Assembly: GCF_014905415.1 (NCBI RefSeq)
Contig: NZ_BNEO01000001.1
Coordinates: 1,240,001 to 1,304,000, forward strand
Length of the DNA: 64,000 nt
Direction: 5' to 3'
From: Virgibacillus salexigens
GTDB lineage: Bacteria; Bacillota; Bacilli; Bacillales; Amphibacillaceae
Below are positions 27,193 through 36,221 of the stretch, in pieces. The notes below the pieces were generated by a model. The model made no database searches. It was given only the letters and a program-made list of their open reading frames with translations, and was not told the origin of the DNA. The translations under genes and the position numbers were made by a program. Position 1 is the stretch's first letter; every line of letters begins with the position of its first letter.

Positions 27193-27783
27193 ATGAATAA
27201 ATACATGCCGTTCTTCCTATGTTTATTACTTGCCTCCATTATTACGATATCCACGCGAAGCGCCCCCAACCCGAATCACATAAATACATACCCAAATTTG
27301 CCAGCCCCAATCGGCGAAGAGAGAATTCTCATTACATCGGCAGGACAAGCACCAGAAAGCACGATTATCAGTAACATAGCTGATAACTTAAATCTTGAAA
27401 TGGATTATCGCCCCAGGGCTCTCGCAACCGACCTTTATGATTATCAAAGCTTAATTATCGTTATTGGTTTTAGTGCCAATGGTATGCTGCACACACCTCG
27501 TAGCTTGTCTGATGAACTGAAACGAACGAAACAGCTAGTAGAAGAGGCCGCGATTCAAGATGTACCTATTATTTTAGTCAATCTGGTAGGTAAGCATCGC
27601 GAAGATCCAAATTCAATGAAATTGTTTCAAGCTGCCGTTCCCTATGCCAATTACTATATTGGTATAAAACAAATGGAGAACAAGGAAAATGTTCTAGCTA
27701 CGTTACGATCTTATAAAATACCAGCTACTCTTGTACATCAATTGAAAGATATTTCTGTCCCATTAAATTCAGCATTTCGTTAG
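27193..27783 (+). CDS. secreted or membrane-anchored DUF6305-like protein
   Basis: Protein of 196 residues with an N-terminal signal or anchor (residues about 5-20) and then a soluble domain. The opening strand RILITSAGQAPESTIISNIA and the later stretch VPIILVNLVGKHREDPNSM have the shape of DUF6305 proteins, which are found next to transporters and sensor kinases, but that family assignment is from memory of its motifs and not certain. No cysteine lipobox is seen. GGAGAGG precedes ATG 27193. It is followed after 45 bases by the sensor kinase gene, so it may be an extracytoplasmic accessory sensor for that system. Confidence 0.6.
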   Translation: MNKYMPFFLCLLLASIITISTRSAPNPNHINTYPNLPAPIGEERILITSAGQAPESTIISNIADNLNLEMDYRPRALATDLYDYQSLIIVIGFSANGMLHTPRSLSDELKRTKQLVEEAAIQDVPIILVNLVGKHREDPNSMKLFQAAVPYANYYIGIKQMENKENVLATLRSYKIPATLVHQLKDISVPLNSAFR

Positions 27784-27828
27784 TAACATGCAATATACAT
27801 ATTAAAATAAGAAGGTTGATGACAGATA

Positions 27829-29223
27829 ATGAAAGTAAAACACCCTTATCTCACAGGAATAATTGGGCTTCTATTGATGATATATGGTTTCTTTCTTCCA
27901 TACTTTATTAAAGATTGGACATTATTTATTGTTGATGGAATACAGCATAGTATTGTACACCAGGATAGCGGGCAATTGATGATTACTTCCTTTGCTTATG
28001 TGGGTAAGTATACACTTATTTTTTTTCTTATTTATTTTGGTGCATTGGTAATTTCTTTCGCATTATATAGTAAATTGGATTCGCCTCATTTTTCTTTTCT
28101 ATTCATTGGTATTGTTTTCATTGCATTCTTTCTTTTCAACATTATCTATGGTGAATATTTCTCCTATATAAACTGTTTCGTTAGTCTAGCGATTATTATA
28201 TTTCTGCAAATATATATTCCCAAGCAAAAATTTTTCTTTCTTATTTCATCCATTATTATCATTTTGATTTTATTTGCTACGCAATGGATTCAGTTAGTCC
28301 CAGCACTTTCCAAATTTGGTTTTGGAACAAATGATTTAGCAATCAGCATTAAAACGGCTGACTTATACTTTACAAATAATAAATTGTACAACACATTAGC
28401 AACTCTGTATTTCTTGGTATTTCTTGTCATCGCTATTATCCTTACGTTTCTTATTCATTTACTAAACAAGCAGTTCTTTACACTGAAAAAATACCAGCAA
28501 CAGGAGGAGGAGTTGAAGGAAACAAGAATTGCCCTTATCGAGTCAAAAGTTTATGAAGAAATTACAACATTAGTACATGACTTAAAGACGCCCTTAGTTA
28601 CAATAGAAGGACTTCTGTCTTTATTAGAGATGAAATCACAAGTGAACATGCATTCGACTTTCAGCAACTATTTTGTTCGGATTGGAGCTTCTTTAGATAA
28701 CATGAAAGATATGATTTCGGAAATTTTATATGAGAATATTAAAAAGCATATTTCAGTAGAGGAACTGTTTGCCTACGTAACAAGTCACCTAGGCTTAGAT
28801 AACCATGAAAAAATTCATCTAAGAATTGATATTGACCAACACACTCCTCCAGTTTTTGTGAATAAGATTCGGTTTTCACGGGCTATTTCCAATATTATTG
28901 AAAATGCGATAGCTTCATTTGCTCATGAGGCAGGATATATCCATGTCCGTGTCAAAAGAATAAATAGTGGTATTTTATTTCGAATTCAAGACAATGGCCC
29001 GGGTATTGAAGCAATACATATGAAAAATATTTGGCATGAAGGGTTCAGCACAAAGAACTCATCTGGAATAGGTCTTTCGTTTGTTAAAAGTGTAGTCGAA
29101 AATCATGGGGGGAAAATCTCGGTAAAAAGTGAACCAGGGAATTATACGCAAATGAATATCGTGCTTCCGGTTCCTAAAGAGGGTGAAAAGAAAGGTGAAG
29201 TCAACGATTTTAATTGTAGATGA
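27829..29223 (+). CDS. sensor histidine kinase with multi-helix membrane domain
   Basis: Histidine kinase of 464 residues. Residues 1-215 hold about seven hydrophobic helices without a recognisable sensor domain. A short coiled segment leads to the phosphoacceptor box VHDLKTPLVTIEG, with His near residue 250. The ATPase domain shows the N box (NIIENAIASFAH), G1 (QDNGPGIE) and G2 (SSGIGLSFVKSVVENHGG). It should phosphorylate the response regulator encoded by the overlapping next gene. The upstream DUF6305-like protein and peptide transporter suggest an external ligand, not identified. Confidence 0.85.
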   Translation: MKVKHPYLTGIIGLLLMIYGFFLPYFIKDWTLFIVDGIQHSIVHQDSGQLMITSFAYVGKYTLIFFLIYFGALVISFALYSKLDSPHFSFLFIGIVFIAFFLFNIIYGEYFSYINCFVSLAIIIFLQIYIPKQKFFFLISSIIIILILFATQWIQLVPALSKFGFGTNDLAISIKTADLYFTNNKLYNTLATLYFLVFLVIAIILTFLIHLLNKQFFTLKKYQQQEEELKETRIALIESKVYEEITTLVHDLKTPLVTIEGLLSLLEMKSQVNMHSTFSNYFVRIGASLDNMKDMISEILYENIKKHISVEELFAYVTSHLGLDNHEKIHLRIDIDQHTPPVFVNKIRFSRAISNIIENAIASFAHEAGYIHVRVKRINSGILFRIQDNGPGIEAIHMKNIWHEGFSTKNSSGIGLSFVKSVVENHGGKISVKSEPGNYTQMNIVLPVPKEGEKKGEVNDFNCR

Positions 29224-29806
29224 TAATGAGGATATACGATTTACATTAAACGAAGTTTGCAGCTTTGGAGGATACGCTGTATTAGAAGCTTCTACAGGAA
29301 AAATGGGGGTAGATGTATGTAAAAAGATGGGACCTGATCTCATTTTACTGGATTATCACATGCCTAATTGGGATGGCTTAAAAACAACAAAAGAAATTCG
29401 GAAATTTAATGATAAAACGCCAATCATCATTCTTACCGTCGATGAAAGGCAGGAAGTAGCTAATATGTTTCTACATGCAGGTGCTACCGACTTTGCATTA
29501 AAGCCCTTTAGAGCTCCAGATCTATTGTCTAGAATACGAATTAATTTAAAAATTGGTAGACTAACTGCTAATCAAGAGAGTGTCTTTGTTGAAAAGGGAA
29601 TTAACCAAGGAACATTAATGTCAATTAAAAATTTTTTGTTACAACAAGGAACAGCAAGAACCATAAATGAAATTCAAGAAGAATTACCGATTGCATATCA
29701 GACTGTACACCGTTATTTAAACTATTTGGAGGGAAAGGGAGAAGTAGAGATTATCTGCCATTACGGAAAAAAAGGAAGACCTAAAAATCTGTATAAGCTC
29801 GTTTAA
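29195..29806 (+). CDS. response regulator with CitB-type winged-helix output
   Basis: Regulator of 203 residues. The receiver has the acidic pair in ILIVDDNEDIRF, the phosphoacceptor Asp in LILLDYHMPNWDG and the conserved Lys in FALKPF. The C-terminal 65 residues (INEIQEELPIAYQTVHRYLN, then GRPKNLYKLV) look like the winged helix-turn-helix of CitB/DcuR-type regulators. I start at GTG 29195; a GTG at 29183 also lies in frame, and either way it overlaps the kinase gene by 29-41 bases. Partner of that kinase. Targets could be the neighbouring transporter or the sugar-acid operon; not shown by sequence. Confidence 0.82.
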   Translation: MKSTILIVDDNEDIRFTLNEVCSFGGYAVLEASTGKMGVDVCKKMGPDLILLDYHMPNWDGLKTTKEIRKFNDKTPIIILTVDERQEVANMFLHAGATDFALKPFRAPDLLSRIRINLKIGRLTANQESVFVEKGINQGTLMSIKNFLLQQGTARTINEIQEELPIAYQTVHRYLNYLEGKGEVEIICHYGKKGRPKNLYKLV

Positions 29807-29848
29807 AAGAAGAAGCAGAGCATCACAAATGCCCTGCCTCCTCTTTTT
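29805..29848. terminator. bidirectional terminator between convergent operons
   Basis: Plus-strand arms GAAGAAGCAGAGCAT and ATGCCCTGCCTCCTC pair with G-T wobbles; T-rich tails exist on both strands. It ends the kinase/regulator operon and the leftward sugar-acid operon, and overlaps the stop codon of the latter. Confidence 0.8.
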
Positions 29849-30476
29849 ATCCCCTCGTTTGCATTATCTTTTTCATATGCTGTGCTGTTTGCTGTGGATG
29901 AGGAGATTTGGAAATAGCACTTCCAACAATAATAATATCTGGATTCTCTTCCACAACCTCTGGCAAGGTATCTTCCCTAATTCCACCAGCTACAGCAACT
30001 TTAAACCCATATCCATTTACAAAAGAAAACAATTCCGTATTAAAATGATTCCCTTTTGTTTGTTGATCCTTTCCGACATGGAGACTAACTAACTCTACTC
30101 CTAACCGCTTCAATTCTTCCATGCGTTGATGAGAGGAAAGCTCAAGTAAATCAATCATTATTTGCTTCTCTACTTGTTTGGCTACATCTAATGTATCCTT
30201 AATGGTAGCATCTGATGAAAAGGCCATGACAGTTGTTAGATCTGCGCCAGCGTCAAACGCCTGCTTGGCCTCATGCTTTCCAGCATCGCATGTCTTCATA
30301 TCCGCAAGAATCGTCTTGTCCGGATATTTCTCTCGGATTTCTCTTACAAATGCCATTCCATACTCTTTTATAACACCTGTACCTATTTCTATAATGTCTA
30401 CGATTTCTTTGGTTTCGGAAATAACATGCAAACACGCTTCTTTTGTTAACCTGTCCAGAGCTAATTGTAATTTCAC
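29847..30476 (-). CDS. hxlA: 3-hexulose-6-phosphate synthase-like enzyme (HPS/KGPDC family)
   Basis: TIM-barrel enzyme of the OMP decarboxylase suprafamily. HPS joins formaldehyde and ribulose 5-phosphate, or splits hexulose 6-phosphate. Residues expected for the family are present (numbered from GTG 30485): D11, E33, D62-x-K64-x-x-D67 in ADMKTCDAGK, and H136. Position 112 is Asp as in HPS (Glu in 3-keto-L-gulonate-6-phosphate decarboxylase), but position 139 is Lys and the DAGK after D67 recalls the decarboxylases, so specificity is not certain. The HPS call is supported by an HxlB-like isomerase in the same operon. GTG 30476, 8 bases after GAGG, is the better start, giving 209 residues. Last gene of the operon. 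Confidence 0.75.
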   Translation of the reverse strand: MKLQLALDRLTKEACLHVISETKEIVDIIEIGTGVIKEYGMAFVREIREKYPDKTILADMKTCDAGKHEAKQAFDAGADLTTVMAFSSDATIKDTLDVAKQVEKQIMIDLLELSSHQRMEELKRLGVELVSLHVGKDQQTKGNHFNTELFSFVNGYGFKVAVAGGIREDTLPEVVEENPDIIIVGSAISKSPHPQQTAQHMKKIMQTRG

Positions 30477-30491
30477 TTCTGACACCTCTTT

Positions 30492-31442
30492 TTATCGTTC
30501 AATCCGTTCTACTTCTCCAAGCCGTTGCTGAACTTCTTCATAATAGGGCAATCCTTCATTGTCTCCAATGACTCCAACAACCATTGATCCAATCGTATTA
30601 GCAAAATGCATGGTTTTAGCTAATGTCCATCCATTCAAAAATCCATAAAGCACTCCAGCATTAAAACCATCCCCAGCTCCTACTGTATCCACCACTTTTG
30701 CTGCTTTTACAGGTGAGGCTTGAATCGTCTCACCATGATAATACCCTACTGAACCTTTATCCCCTTGTTTGACCGCAATGTAAGAAATGCCGAGTTCTAT
30801 TGCTTTTTCTATAATTTTCTTTGGGTCCCTTTCCCCCATCACGATTTCCATTTCTTCATCACCAGTTAGCAATATATCAACATGTGGCAATAGTTTGCTA
30901 ATTACAGTTTTTGCTTTGTCCTTACTCCACATGCGAAGGCGAATATTCGGATCAAAGGAGATTTTTACATCATGTTTTTTAGCTAATGCTATCGCCTTCT
31001 CTATGACAGCTATATTTCGATCATCAATTGCAGGATAAATCCCAGTTAAATGAAGTATTTTTGCATTTCTAATATACGATTCATCTAAATCTTCCGCAGT
31101 AAGCGTAAGGGTAGGGGATTTATCTCGATAATAAAAGGTACGAACACTACCACCCTCCATGATTTCTTTAAAATTCAAAGAGGTTGGATATCCCTCAATT
31201 TCATCGATTTGAGATACGTCTATTCCTTCTCCACGGGCGAAATTGTGTATATGCTTCCCAAACTCATCTTTGCCTAATCTTGTCATATATCCTGTTTTCA
31301 ATCCTAACCGAGAACAGCCAACTGCCAAATTCAGTTCTGCTCCGCCAACTTTCTTTTCGAAGGTATTGACGAATTTCAGTGGTCCTGTCATTCCTGGATT
31401 AAAAACAATCATTGCTTCTCCTAATGTAATCACATCATTCAC
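30492..31442 (-). CDS. kdgK: PfkB-family sugar kinase, 2-keto-3-deoxygluconate kinase type
   Basis: Ribokinase-fold kinase of 316 residues. The N-terminal GEAMIVFNPG and KKVGGAELNLAVGCSRLG match KDG kinases, and the C-terminal PfkB signature VDTVGAGDGFNAGVLYGFL carries the catalytic Asp. It would convert 2-keto-3-deoxygluconate (or a related keto acid or sugar) to the 6-phosphate, the substrate of the KDPG aldolase encoded upstream in the same operon. It starts at GTG 31442, 7 bases after GGAGG. A role on another sugar of the PfkB family cannot be excluded. Confidence 0.82.
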   Translation of the reverse strand: MNDVITLGEAMIVFNPGMTGPLKFVNTFEKKVGGAELNLAVGCSRLGLKTGYMTRLGKDEFGKHIHNFARGEGIDVSQIDEIEGYPTSLNFKEIMEGGSVRTFYYRDKSPTLTLTAEDLDESYIRNAKILHLTGIYPAIDDRNIAVIEKAIALAKKHDVKISFDPNIRLRMWSKDKAKTVISKLLPHVDILLTGDEEMEIVMGERDPKKIIEKAIELGISYIAVKQGDKGSVGYYHGETIQASPVKAAKVVDTVGAGDGFNAGVLYGFLNGWTLAKTMHFANTIGSMVVGVIGDNEGLPYYEEVQQRLGEVERIER

Positions 31443-31466
31443 GTTTATTCCTCCAGATTCTTTCTC

Positions 31467-32153
31467 TTACTTTTCTTTTGTAAGCTTTTCTACTTTACCT
31501 TCTTCTCCAGCTATAACTATATCAGCCATAGATGTAAACAACCCTGTTTCAATAACTCCTACCAATTGCTTTAATTGTTGATGCAGCGAATGTGGATCTT
31601 CGATAAGCTTGAATGGGCAATCTAAAATATAATTACCATTATCTGACACAAACACATCTTGTTCAGATAATTTCCTTAACTTTGGTTCAACACCAAATGC
31701 CGCAATTGCTTCAGCTGTTTTCTGCCATCCGAATGGTACGATTTCAATTGGAAGTGGATATGTTCCTAATTGAGGCACTTTCTTTGTCTCATCTATAATA
31801 ATGATCAATTGTTGCGCATTGGCATCCACAATTTTCTCACGAACAAGCGATCCGCCTCCACCTTTGATTAAATGAAACGATGGATCCACTTCATCTGCTC
31901 CATCAATAGCCAGGTCGACCTTCGTAATGGTAGCGAAATCAACAATCGGTATCCCCAGATGTTTTGCTAGTTTTTCCGTCTTTTTTGATGTAGGCACACC
32001 CTGTACCTTCAATCCTTCTTTTACTTTTTCAGCCAATTTATCTAGCATATAGTCAACCGTAGAACCAGATCCTAATCCAACTGTCATTCCAGATACAATA
32101 TAATCCACAGCAGCTTCTCCTGCAGCTCGTTTATTAATTACTGAATAATCCAA
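31467..32153 (-). CDS. rpiA: ribose-5-phosphate isomerase A
   Basis: Interconverts ribulose 5-phosphate and ribose 5-phosphate. The motifs GLGSGSTVDYMLDKLAEKV, DGADEVDPSFHLIKGGGGSL and REKIVDANAQ are diagnostic for RpiA. 228 residues is normal. It begins at TTG 32153, 7 bases after GAGGTG. In B. subtilis the housekeeping enzyme is of the unrelated RpiB type, so this RpiA copy within a catabolic operon is likely dedicated to it. It would link the ribulose 5-phosphate used or made by the HPS-like enzyme to the pentose phosphate pool. Confidence 0.93.
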   Translation of the reverse strand: MDYSVINKRAAGEAAVDYIVSGMTVGLGSGSTVDYMLDKLAEKVKEGLKVQGVPTSKKTEKLAKHLGIPIVDFATITKVDLAIDGADEVDPSFHLIKGGGGSLVREKIVDANAQQLIIIIDETKKVPQLGTYPLPIEIVPFGWQKTAEAIAAFGVEPKLRKLSEQDVFVSDNGNYILDCPFKLIEDPHSLHQQLKQLVGVIETGLFTSMADIVIAGEEGKVEKLTKEK

Positions 32154-32167
32154 AGCTAAACACCTCT

Positions 32168-33442
32168 TTAACTAAATAGATTCGGTATAAAAAAAGTGAC
32201 CTCGGGCAAGAAAGCAATAATCAATAAAACAACCACAATAATGAACAAGTAAGGAATGACAGCGATAAACGATCGCTCTACAGATAATTCCCCGATTTTC
32301 GCTGATAATAACAATACCAGTCCATATGGTGGTGTAGCTAAACCGATAGCTAATGTAATAACAACAATTAAGCCTAAATGAATAGGATCGATTCCAAATT
32401 CCAAAGCAGTCGGTAAAATAATGGGAACAAATAAGATCATAGCTGGAATGGCATCCATAAACGTTCCTACAAATAAGAAGAAAACAATTAGAATGAAGAT
32501 AAATAGCCATTCAGAACCTATATGATCGCTAAAGAACTCTTGGGCGATGGTCCCAAGTTGATAATAGCTCATTAACTCACCTAAGGCACTTGCTGCCGCT
32601 AAGGCAAATAAGGATAAAGAGCTTAATGCTAGTGTATCCATTAATATTTTTGGTAAGTCTTTTAATTTTAATGTTTTATATACAAACATACTAATCAAAA
32701 AAGTATACAAAGATGCAACAGCTGCAGCCTCCGTAGCAGTGAAAAAGCCAAAAACAATGCCGCCAATAATAATAATTGGTGTTAACAAAGCTGGTACAGA
32801 TTCAATGAATCGTTTTCCTACTTTTGTTAACTCCGGACGTGCAGCCTTTGGAAAGTTACGTTTAATTGCAATAACATAAACAAATAGCATCATCCCCAAC
32901 CCAATAAGAATACCGGGTATAATTCCTCCAAGGAATAAAGCGCCAATCGAAACATTGGTTAAACCTGCAAAAATAATCATAGGGATACTTGGTGGAATAA
33001 TTACCCCCACCGTAGAGGATGCAGCAGTTACTCCAACTGCTGTCTCCGTGTCATACCCCTGTTTTTTCATACTTGGTATAAGAATTTTTCCCACACCGGC
33101 AGCATCTGCTTGGGAAGCTCCAGAGACCCCGGCAAACATCATGGAAACTAGAATATTTGCGTGTGCCAAACCACCTCTAATCGGGCCCACAATCGCTAAG
33201 GCAAGATCAATTAACTTTTCTGAGATCTTGCCTGAATTCATCAGGTTGGCTGCTAAAATAAATAACGGTACAGCTAATAGAACAAATGAGTCCAGTCCAT
33301 TTACCATTTTCATCGGAACGGCCGCTTCTGGAGTATAGGGCATTCCAAAGATTCCCAACAAGGCTACTATTCCAATAACGAAGGCAATCGGCATTCCTAA
33401 AAGCATTAATACAAGAAATAACCCAATTAATAGAAAGCCCAT
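32168..33442 (-). CDS. dctM: TRAP transporter large permease, DctM
   Basis: Large membrane subunit of a tripartite ATP-independent periplasmic-type transporter, 424 residues with about 12 helices, driven by the sodium gradient. Typical stretches are GMPIAFVIG near the N-terminus, MMFAGVSGASQADAAGVGKI and VVGVIIPPSIPMIIFAG-like sequence around residue 150. I start at ATG 33442, which shares its first base with the dctQ stop (TAATG); the frame extends 9 codons further into dctQ. It works with DctQ and DctP encoded just upstream. Confidence 0.93.
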   Translation of the reverse strand: MGFLLIGLFLVLMLLGMPIAFVIGIVALLGIFGMPYTPEAAVPMKMVNGLDSFVLLAVPLFILAANLMNSGKISEKLIDLALAIVGPIRGGLAHANILVSMMFAGVSGASQADAAGVGKILIPSMKKQGYDTETAVGVTAASSTVGVIIPPSIPMIIFAGLTNVSIGALFLGGIIPGILIGLGMMLFVYVIAIKRNFPKAARPELTKVGKRFIESVPALLTPIIIIGGIVFGFFTATEAAAVASLYTFLISMFVYKTLKLKDLPKILMDTLALSSLSLFALAAASALGELMSYYQLGTIAQEFFSDHIGSEWLFIFILIVFFLFVGTFMDAIPAMILFVPIILPTALEFGIDPIHLGLIVVITLAIGLATPPYGLVLLLSAKIGELSVERSFIAVIPYLFIIVVVLLIIAFLPEVTFFIPNLFS

Positions 33443-33927
33443 TATTCCATAACCCCCTTCGTTTTCCACGTCTCTATATGGTTAATCAAATGGGATATGG
33501 AGTAAATAACCATCGTACCTGCCATAATAGGAATGGACAACCATACATAACCCATTTTCATTTCTGGAATTGTAGCCCATGTATAATTCCAAAATTCAAT
33601 GACTACTTGAATGCCAAGGCTAAATATAGCGAGATTAAAAGCAATTAACACAAGGTCATTAAAAATACTCAAGGTGATTCTACTTTTCCCTTTAAGCTTT
33701 CGTTGCAACAAGTCAAAATTAAAATGTTCCCTTCGATTAACCATTACCGCTGCTCCCATAAAAATTGCCCAAATAAATGAGTAATTTGCTACTTCTTCCG
33801 TCCAAATAACCGAAATTCCTATATATCTCGTAATTATTTGCAGCATAATAACTAGGAAGAAAACCGTTAGAAATGCTAATCCAATCGTGATTTGCGTTTT
33901 TTCAAGCATTCGTATCAACTGTTTCAT
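33442..33927 (-). CDS. dctQ: TRAP transporter small permease, DctQ
   Basis: Small membrane subunit of 161 residues with four helices. The family motif RYIGISVIWTEEVANYSFIW (near residue 38) and the arginine-rich loop AVMVNRREHFNFDLL are clear. ATG 33927 follows TAGGGGGG; the longer open frame starts inside dctP. The gene lies 10 bases after dctP and overlaps dctM by one base. Confidence 0.92.
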   Translation of the reverse strand: MKQLIRMLEKTQITIGLAFLTVFFLVIMLQIITRYIGISVIWTEEVANYSFIWAIFMGAAVMVNRREHFNFDLLQRKLKGKSRITLSIFNDLVLIAFNLAIFSLGIQVVIEFWNYTWATIPEMKMGYVWLSIPIMAGTMVIYSISHLINHIETWKTKGVME

Positions 33928-33937
33928 AATATCCCCC

Positions 33938-34963
33938 CTATTCCTCTGCAAGTTGCCTAATTGCCTGTAACATTTGTTCTGCATCAATTTCTTCAGCGAA
34001 ATTATTCTGAATTGGTTTAGCTAATTCAATAAACGGCTGACGATCAATTTCATTTACAACTGCACCTTCATCGATTGCTTTTTCTTTATAATCAATATCC
34101 TGCTTATTCGTTGCAGCTCTTTCTGCCTCTACAGATGCTTTAGCAGCTTCTAGAATAATAGTTTGATGTTCTTGTGAATAATTATCGAATTTCTCTCCAT
34201 TAATTAATAGAAATCGTGTCGTAAAATCATGTGCTGTTTCCGTAATATACTTCCCGTTCGGTGTCGTATGATGGGATTGTTGGACAAAGAATGGGTAAGC
34301 GTTTTCGGAAGCGTCAACAACATCTTGCTGTAATCCTTGATACAGCTCTCCCCACGAGATGGATGATGGAATGGCACCCGTAGCTTCCCAGAAGTCACCG
34401 ATCACTCCGGATGTCTGCGTCCGTAAAGAAACCCCTTTCAAATCATCCATTGATTCTAATGGTTTTTTTCCGTAGAAATGCCTTACTCCTGCCGTCCAAT
34501 AGCCTAATAGTTTAAAGGCGTTGTTTGACTTTTCATTAATGATCTTCGCCATTTGCTGGCCAACTTCACCATCAACGACACGTAACCAATGTTCATAACT
34601 ATTAAATAAGTACGGTGCTGAAAATAAGTCAACCTCTCGTATCCCTGTTTGAGTCATAAATCCTGGAGAAACAAGGACTACATCCGCAGCCCCCAGTTGT
34701 AGTTTCTCTACTAATTCTGATTCCTCCGTTCCTATCGTTCCAGCATGAACCTCTACTTCTATCGATCCACCTGATTTCTCCTCTGCAACTTCTTTAAATT
34801 TCAACATCCCTGTTTGGTATGGGTTATCAGGAGAAGTTTGGTTATGTGCAGCAATTATTTTTATCTTGCCGTCACCATCTGGATCAGCTTCTTCTGAACA
34901 AGCGGAAAGCAAAGAAACCGTTACCAAAATAAAGAAGATAAAAGCATATTTCCGATTAATCAT
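33938..34963 (-). CDS. dctP: TRAP transporter substrate-binding lipoprotein, DctP family
   Basis: Extracytoplasmic receptor of 341 residues. A lipoprotein signal ends in LLSAC (about residue 22). The family hallmarks are visible: GVSLRTQTSGVIGDFWEATG, where the arginine usually binds the carboxylate of the ligand, and ISWGELYQGLQQDVVDASEN. A carboxylated sugar such as a hexonate, uronate or 2-keto-3-deoxygluconate is the natural guess given the KDG kinase and KDPG aldolase genes in the operon, but the ligand cannot be read from sequence. Heads the dctPQM set. Confidence 0.9.
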   Translation of the reverse strand: MINRKYAFIFFILVTVSLLSACSEEADPDGDGKIKIIAAHNQTSPDNPYQTGMLKFKEVAEEKSGGSIEVEVHAGTIGTEESELVEKLQLGAADVVLVSPGFMTQTGIREVDLFSAPYLFNSYEHWLRVVDGEVGQQMAKIINEKSNNAFKLLGYWTAGVRHFYGKKPLESMDDLKGVSLRTQTSGVIGDFWEATGAIPSSISWGELYQGLQQDVVDASENAYPFFVQQSHHTTPNGKYITETAHDFTTRFLLINGEKFDNYSQEHQTIILEAAKASVEAERAATNKQDIDYKEKAIDEGAVVNEIDRQPFIELAKPIQNNFAEEIDAEQMLQAIRQLAEE

Positions 34964-34990
34964 CTTACATCCCTCCCCTTCGCTTACTTA

Positions 34991-35620
34991 TTATTTATCC
35001 GCTTGTTTGCGATATTTTTTAGCGGTTTCGGTTAATCTTTGATAATCTTCAACCGTCTTTAATTGAGGAGCATTGACCAGATTACTTCCAATACCTACCG
35101 CTTTACATCCTTTTTCCAAGTAATCATTCATATTATCCAGGGTAATCCCACCAGTAACCATTGCTTCTACATGCGGGAGAGGCCCAAGTATATTCTTTAC
35201 ATAGGAAGGTCCAACAGTAGTAGCTGGGAATATTTTAACCATCTTAGCACCGTGTTCATAGGCGGTGAGGATCTCTGTAGGGGATAACACACCTGGAATT
35301 GCCAACACCCCATATCGATTCGCTAGTTTTAAGGTTTCAACATTTAGAGCTGGCGATACAATGAACGCAGCTCCTGCTAGTAGAACCGTTCTAGCTGTTT
35401 CCGGGTCCAATACAGTACCGGCTCCAATGCATACTTCATCTCCCATACTCTCATGCGCTTTTGCAATAACTTGAGCCGCCCGAGGTGTTTCCGCAGTAAT
35501 TTCTACTGCCTTTACTCCTCCAGCTGATAAAGCCTTCAATATAGATACAATATTTTCTTCATTTGCTTTACGAATAACAGCTACCACTTTCGATTCCTTT
35601 ATTACATGAATTGATTCCAT
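34991..35620 (-). CDS. eda: 2-dehydro-3-deoxyphosphogluconate (KDPG) aldolase
   Basis: Class I aldolase of 209 residues splitting KDPG into pyruvate and glyceraldehyde 3-phosphate, the closing step of the Entner-Doudoroff route. The catalytic glutamate lies in GVKAVEITAETPRA and the Schiff-base lysine in AKMVKIFPATTVGP; IGAGTVLDPETA is also characteristic. ATG 35620 is 8 bases after AGGAGG and is preferred over ATG 35626, only two bases from it. It should act directly after the kinase encoded downstream. Activity on the galacto epimer (KDPGal) is possible. Confidence 0.9.
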   Translation of the reverse strand: MESIHVIKESKVVAVIRKANEENIVSILKALSAGGVKAVEITAETPRAAQVIAKAHESMGDEVCIGAGTVLDPETARTVLLAGAAFIVSPALNVETLKLANRYGVLAIPGVLSPTEILTAYEHGAKMVKIFPATTVGPSYVKNILGPLPHVEAMVTGGITLDNMNDYLEKGCKAVGIGSNLVNAPQLKTVEDYQRLTETAKKYRKQADK

Positions 35621-35638
35621 TGACATGTCCTCCTTTAT

Positions 35639-36196
35639 CTATTCCAAGTTTGCGTGTTTTTGATTTAATGCTGTATGATTATTGGCTTCCGGTAATCTCT
35701 CTAGAAGATAAGCTATTACTGCATCTAATACCAAGTGTGCCGATTGATCAAACTGACTTCCTAGTGGCTGTATTGTAGCTGGTTCTGATGACAATCGTTT
35801 TTTCGTTGCAGCAGGTACCACTATAATAGAATCACTGATCTTCCCAATCATCGATTCTCTATTCGTAGTAACTAATGCCACCTTCGCGTCTATAGCTTTT
35901 GCTTTTTCAGCAAAATACTTCAATGTACCTGTACTACCTGAACCGGAAAGAATTACTAATAAATCATCCGCTTCAATACTTGGCGTAATTGTCTCCCCGA
36001 CAACGTATATTGGGAACCCAATATGCATCATACGCATTGCAAACACCTTACTAATTAAGCCTGATCGCCCAGTTCCTGCAACAAAAATACGGTTTGCTTG
36101 TTGTATTTTTTCAGCCAATGTGATGGCTTCATTTGCATCTATCCGATACAAGACCTCAGAGACTTCAGAAGCAATCGTAGTAATCGTCTTTCTCAT
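35639..36196 (-). CDS. hxlB: 6-phospho-3-hexuloisomerase (PHI)
   Basis: SIS-domain isomerase of 185 residues that interconverts 3-hexulose 6-phosphate and fructose 6-phosphate, the second ribulose monophosphate pathway enzyme. Motifs FVAGTGRSGLISKVFAMRMM, LVILSGSGSTGTL and TIQPLGSQFDQ match Bacillus HxlB, and even the C-terminal HANLE is shared. This strong match makes the HPS assignment of the last gene in the operon more likely. In B. subtilis hxlA and hxlB are adjacent and induced by formaldehyde through HxlR; here they are separated by six genes and sit under a LacI regulator. Confidence 0.9.
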   Translation of the reverse strand: MRKTITTIASEVSEVLYRIDANEAITLAEKIQQANRIFVAGTGRSGLISKVFAMRMMHIGFPIYVVGETITPSIEADDLLVILSGSGSTGTLKYFAEKAKAIDAKVALVTTNRESMIGKISDSIIVVPAATKKRLSSEPATIQPLGSQFDQSAHLVLDAVIAYLLERLPEANNHTALNQKHANLE

Positions 36197-36221
36197 TTTT
36201 CTCTACTTCCTTTCTATTATG

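Noticed and set aside
32955-33338. 127-codon plus-strand open frame inside dctM
   Set aside because: Antisense shadow of the TRAP permease; no ribosome site.
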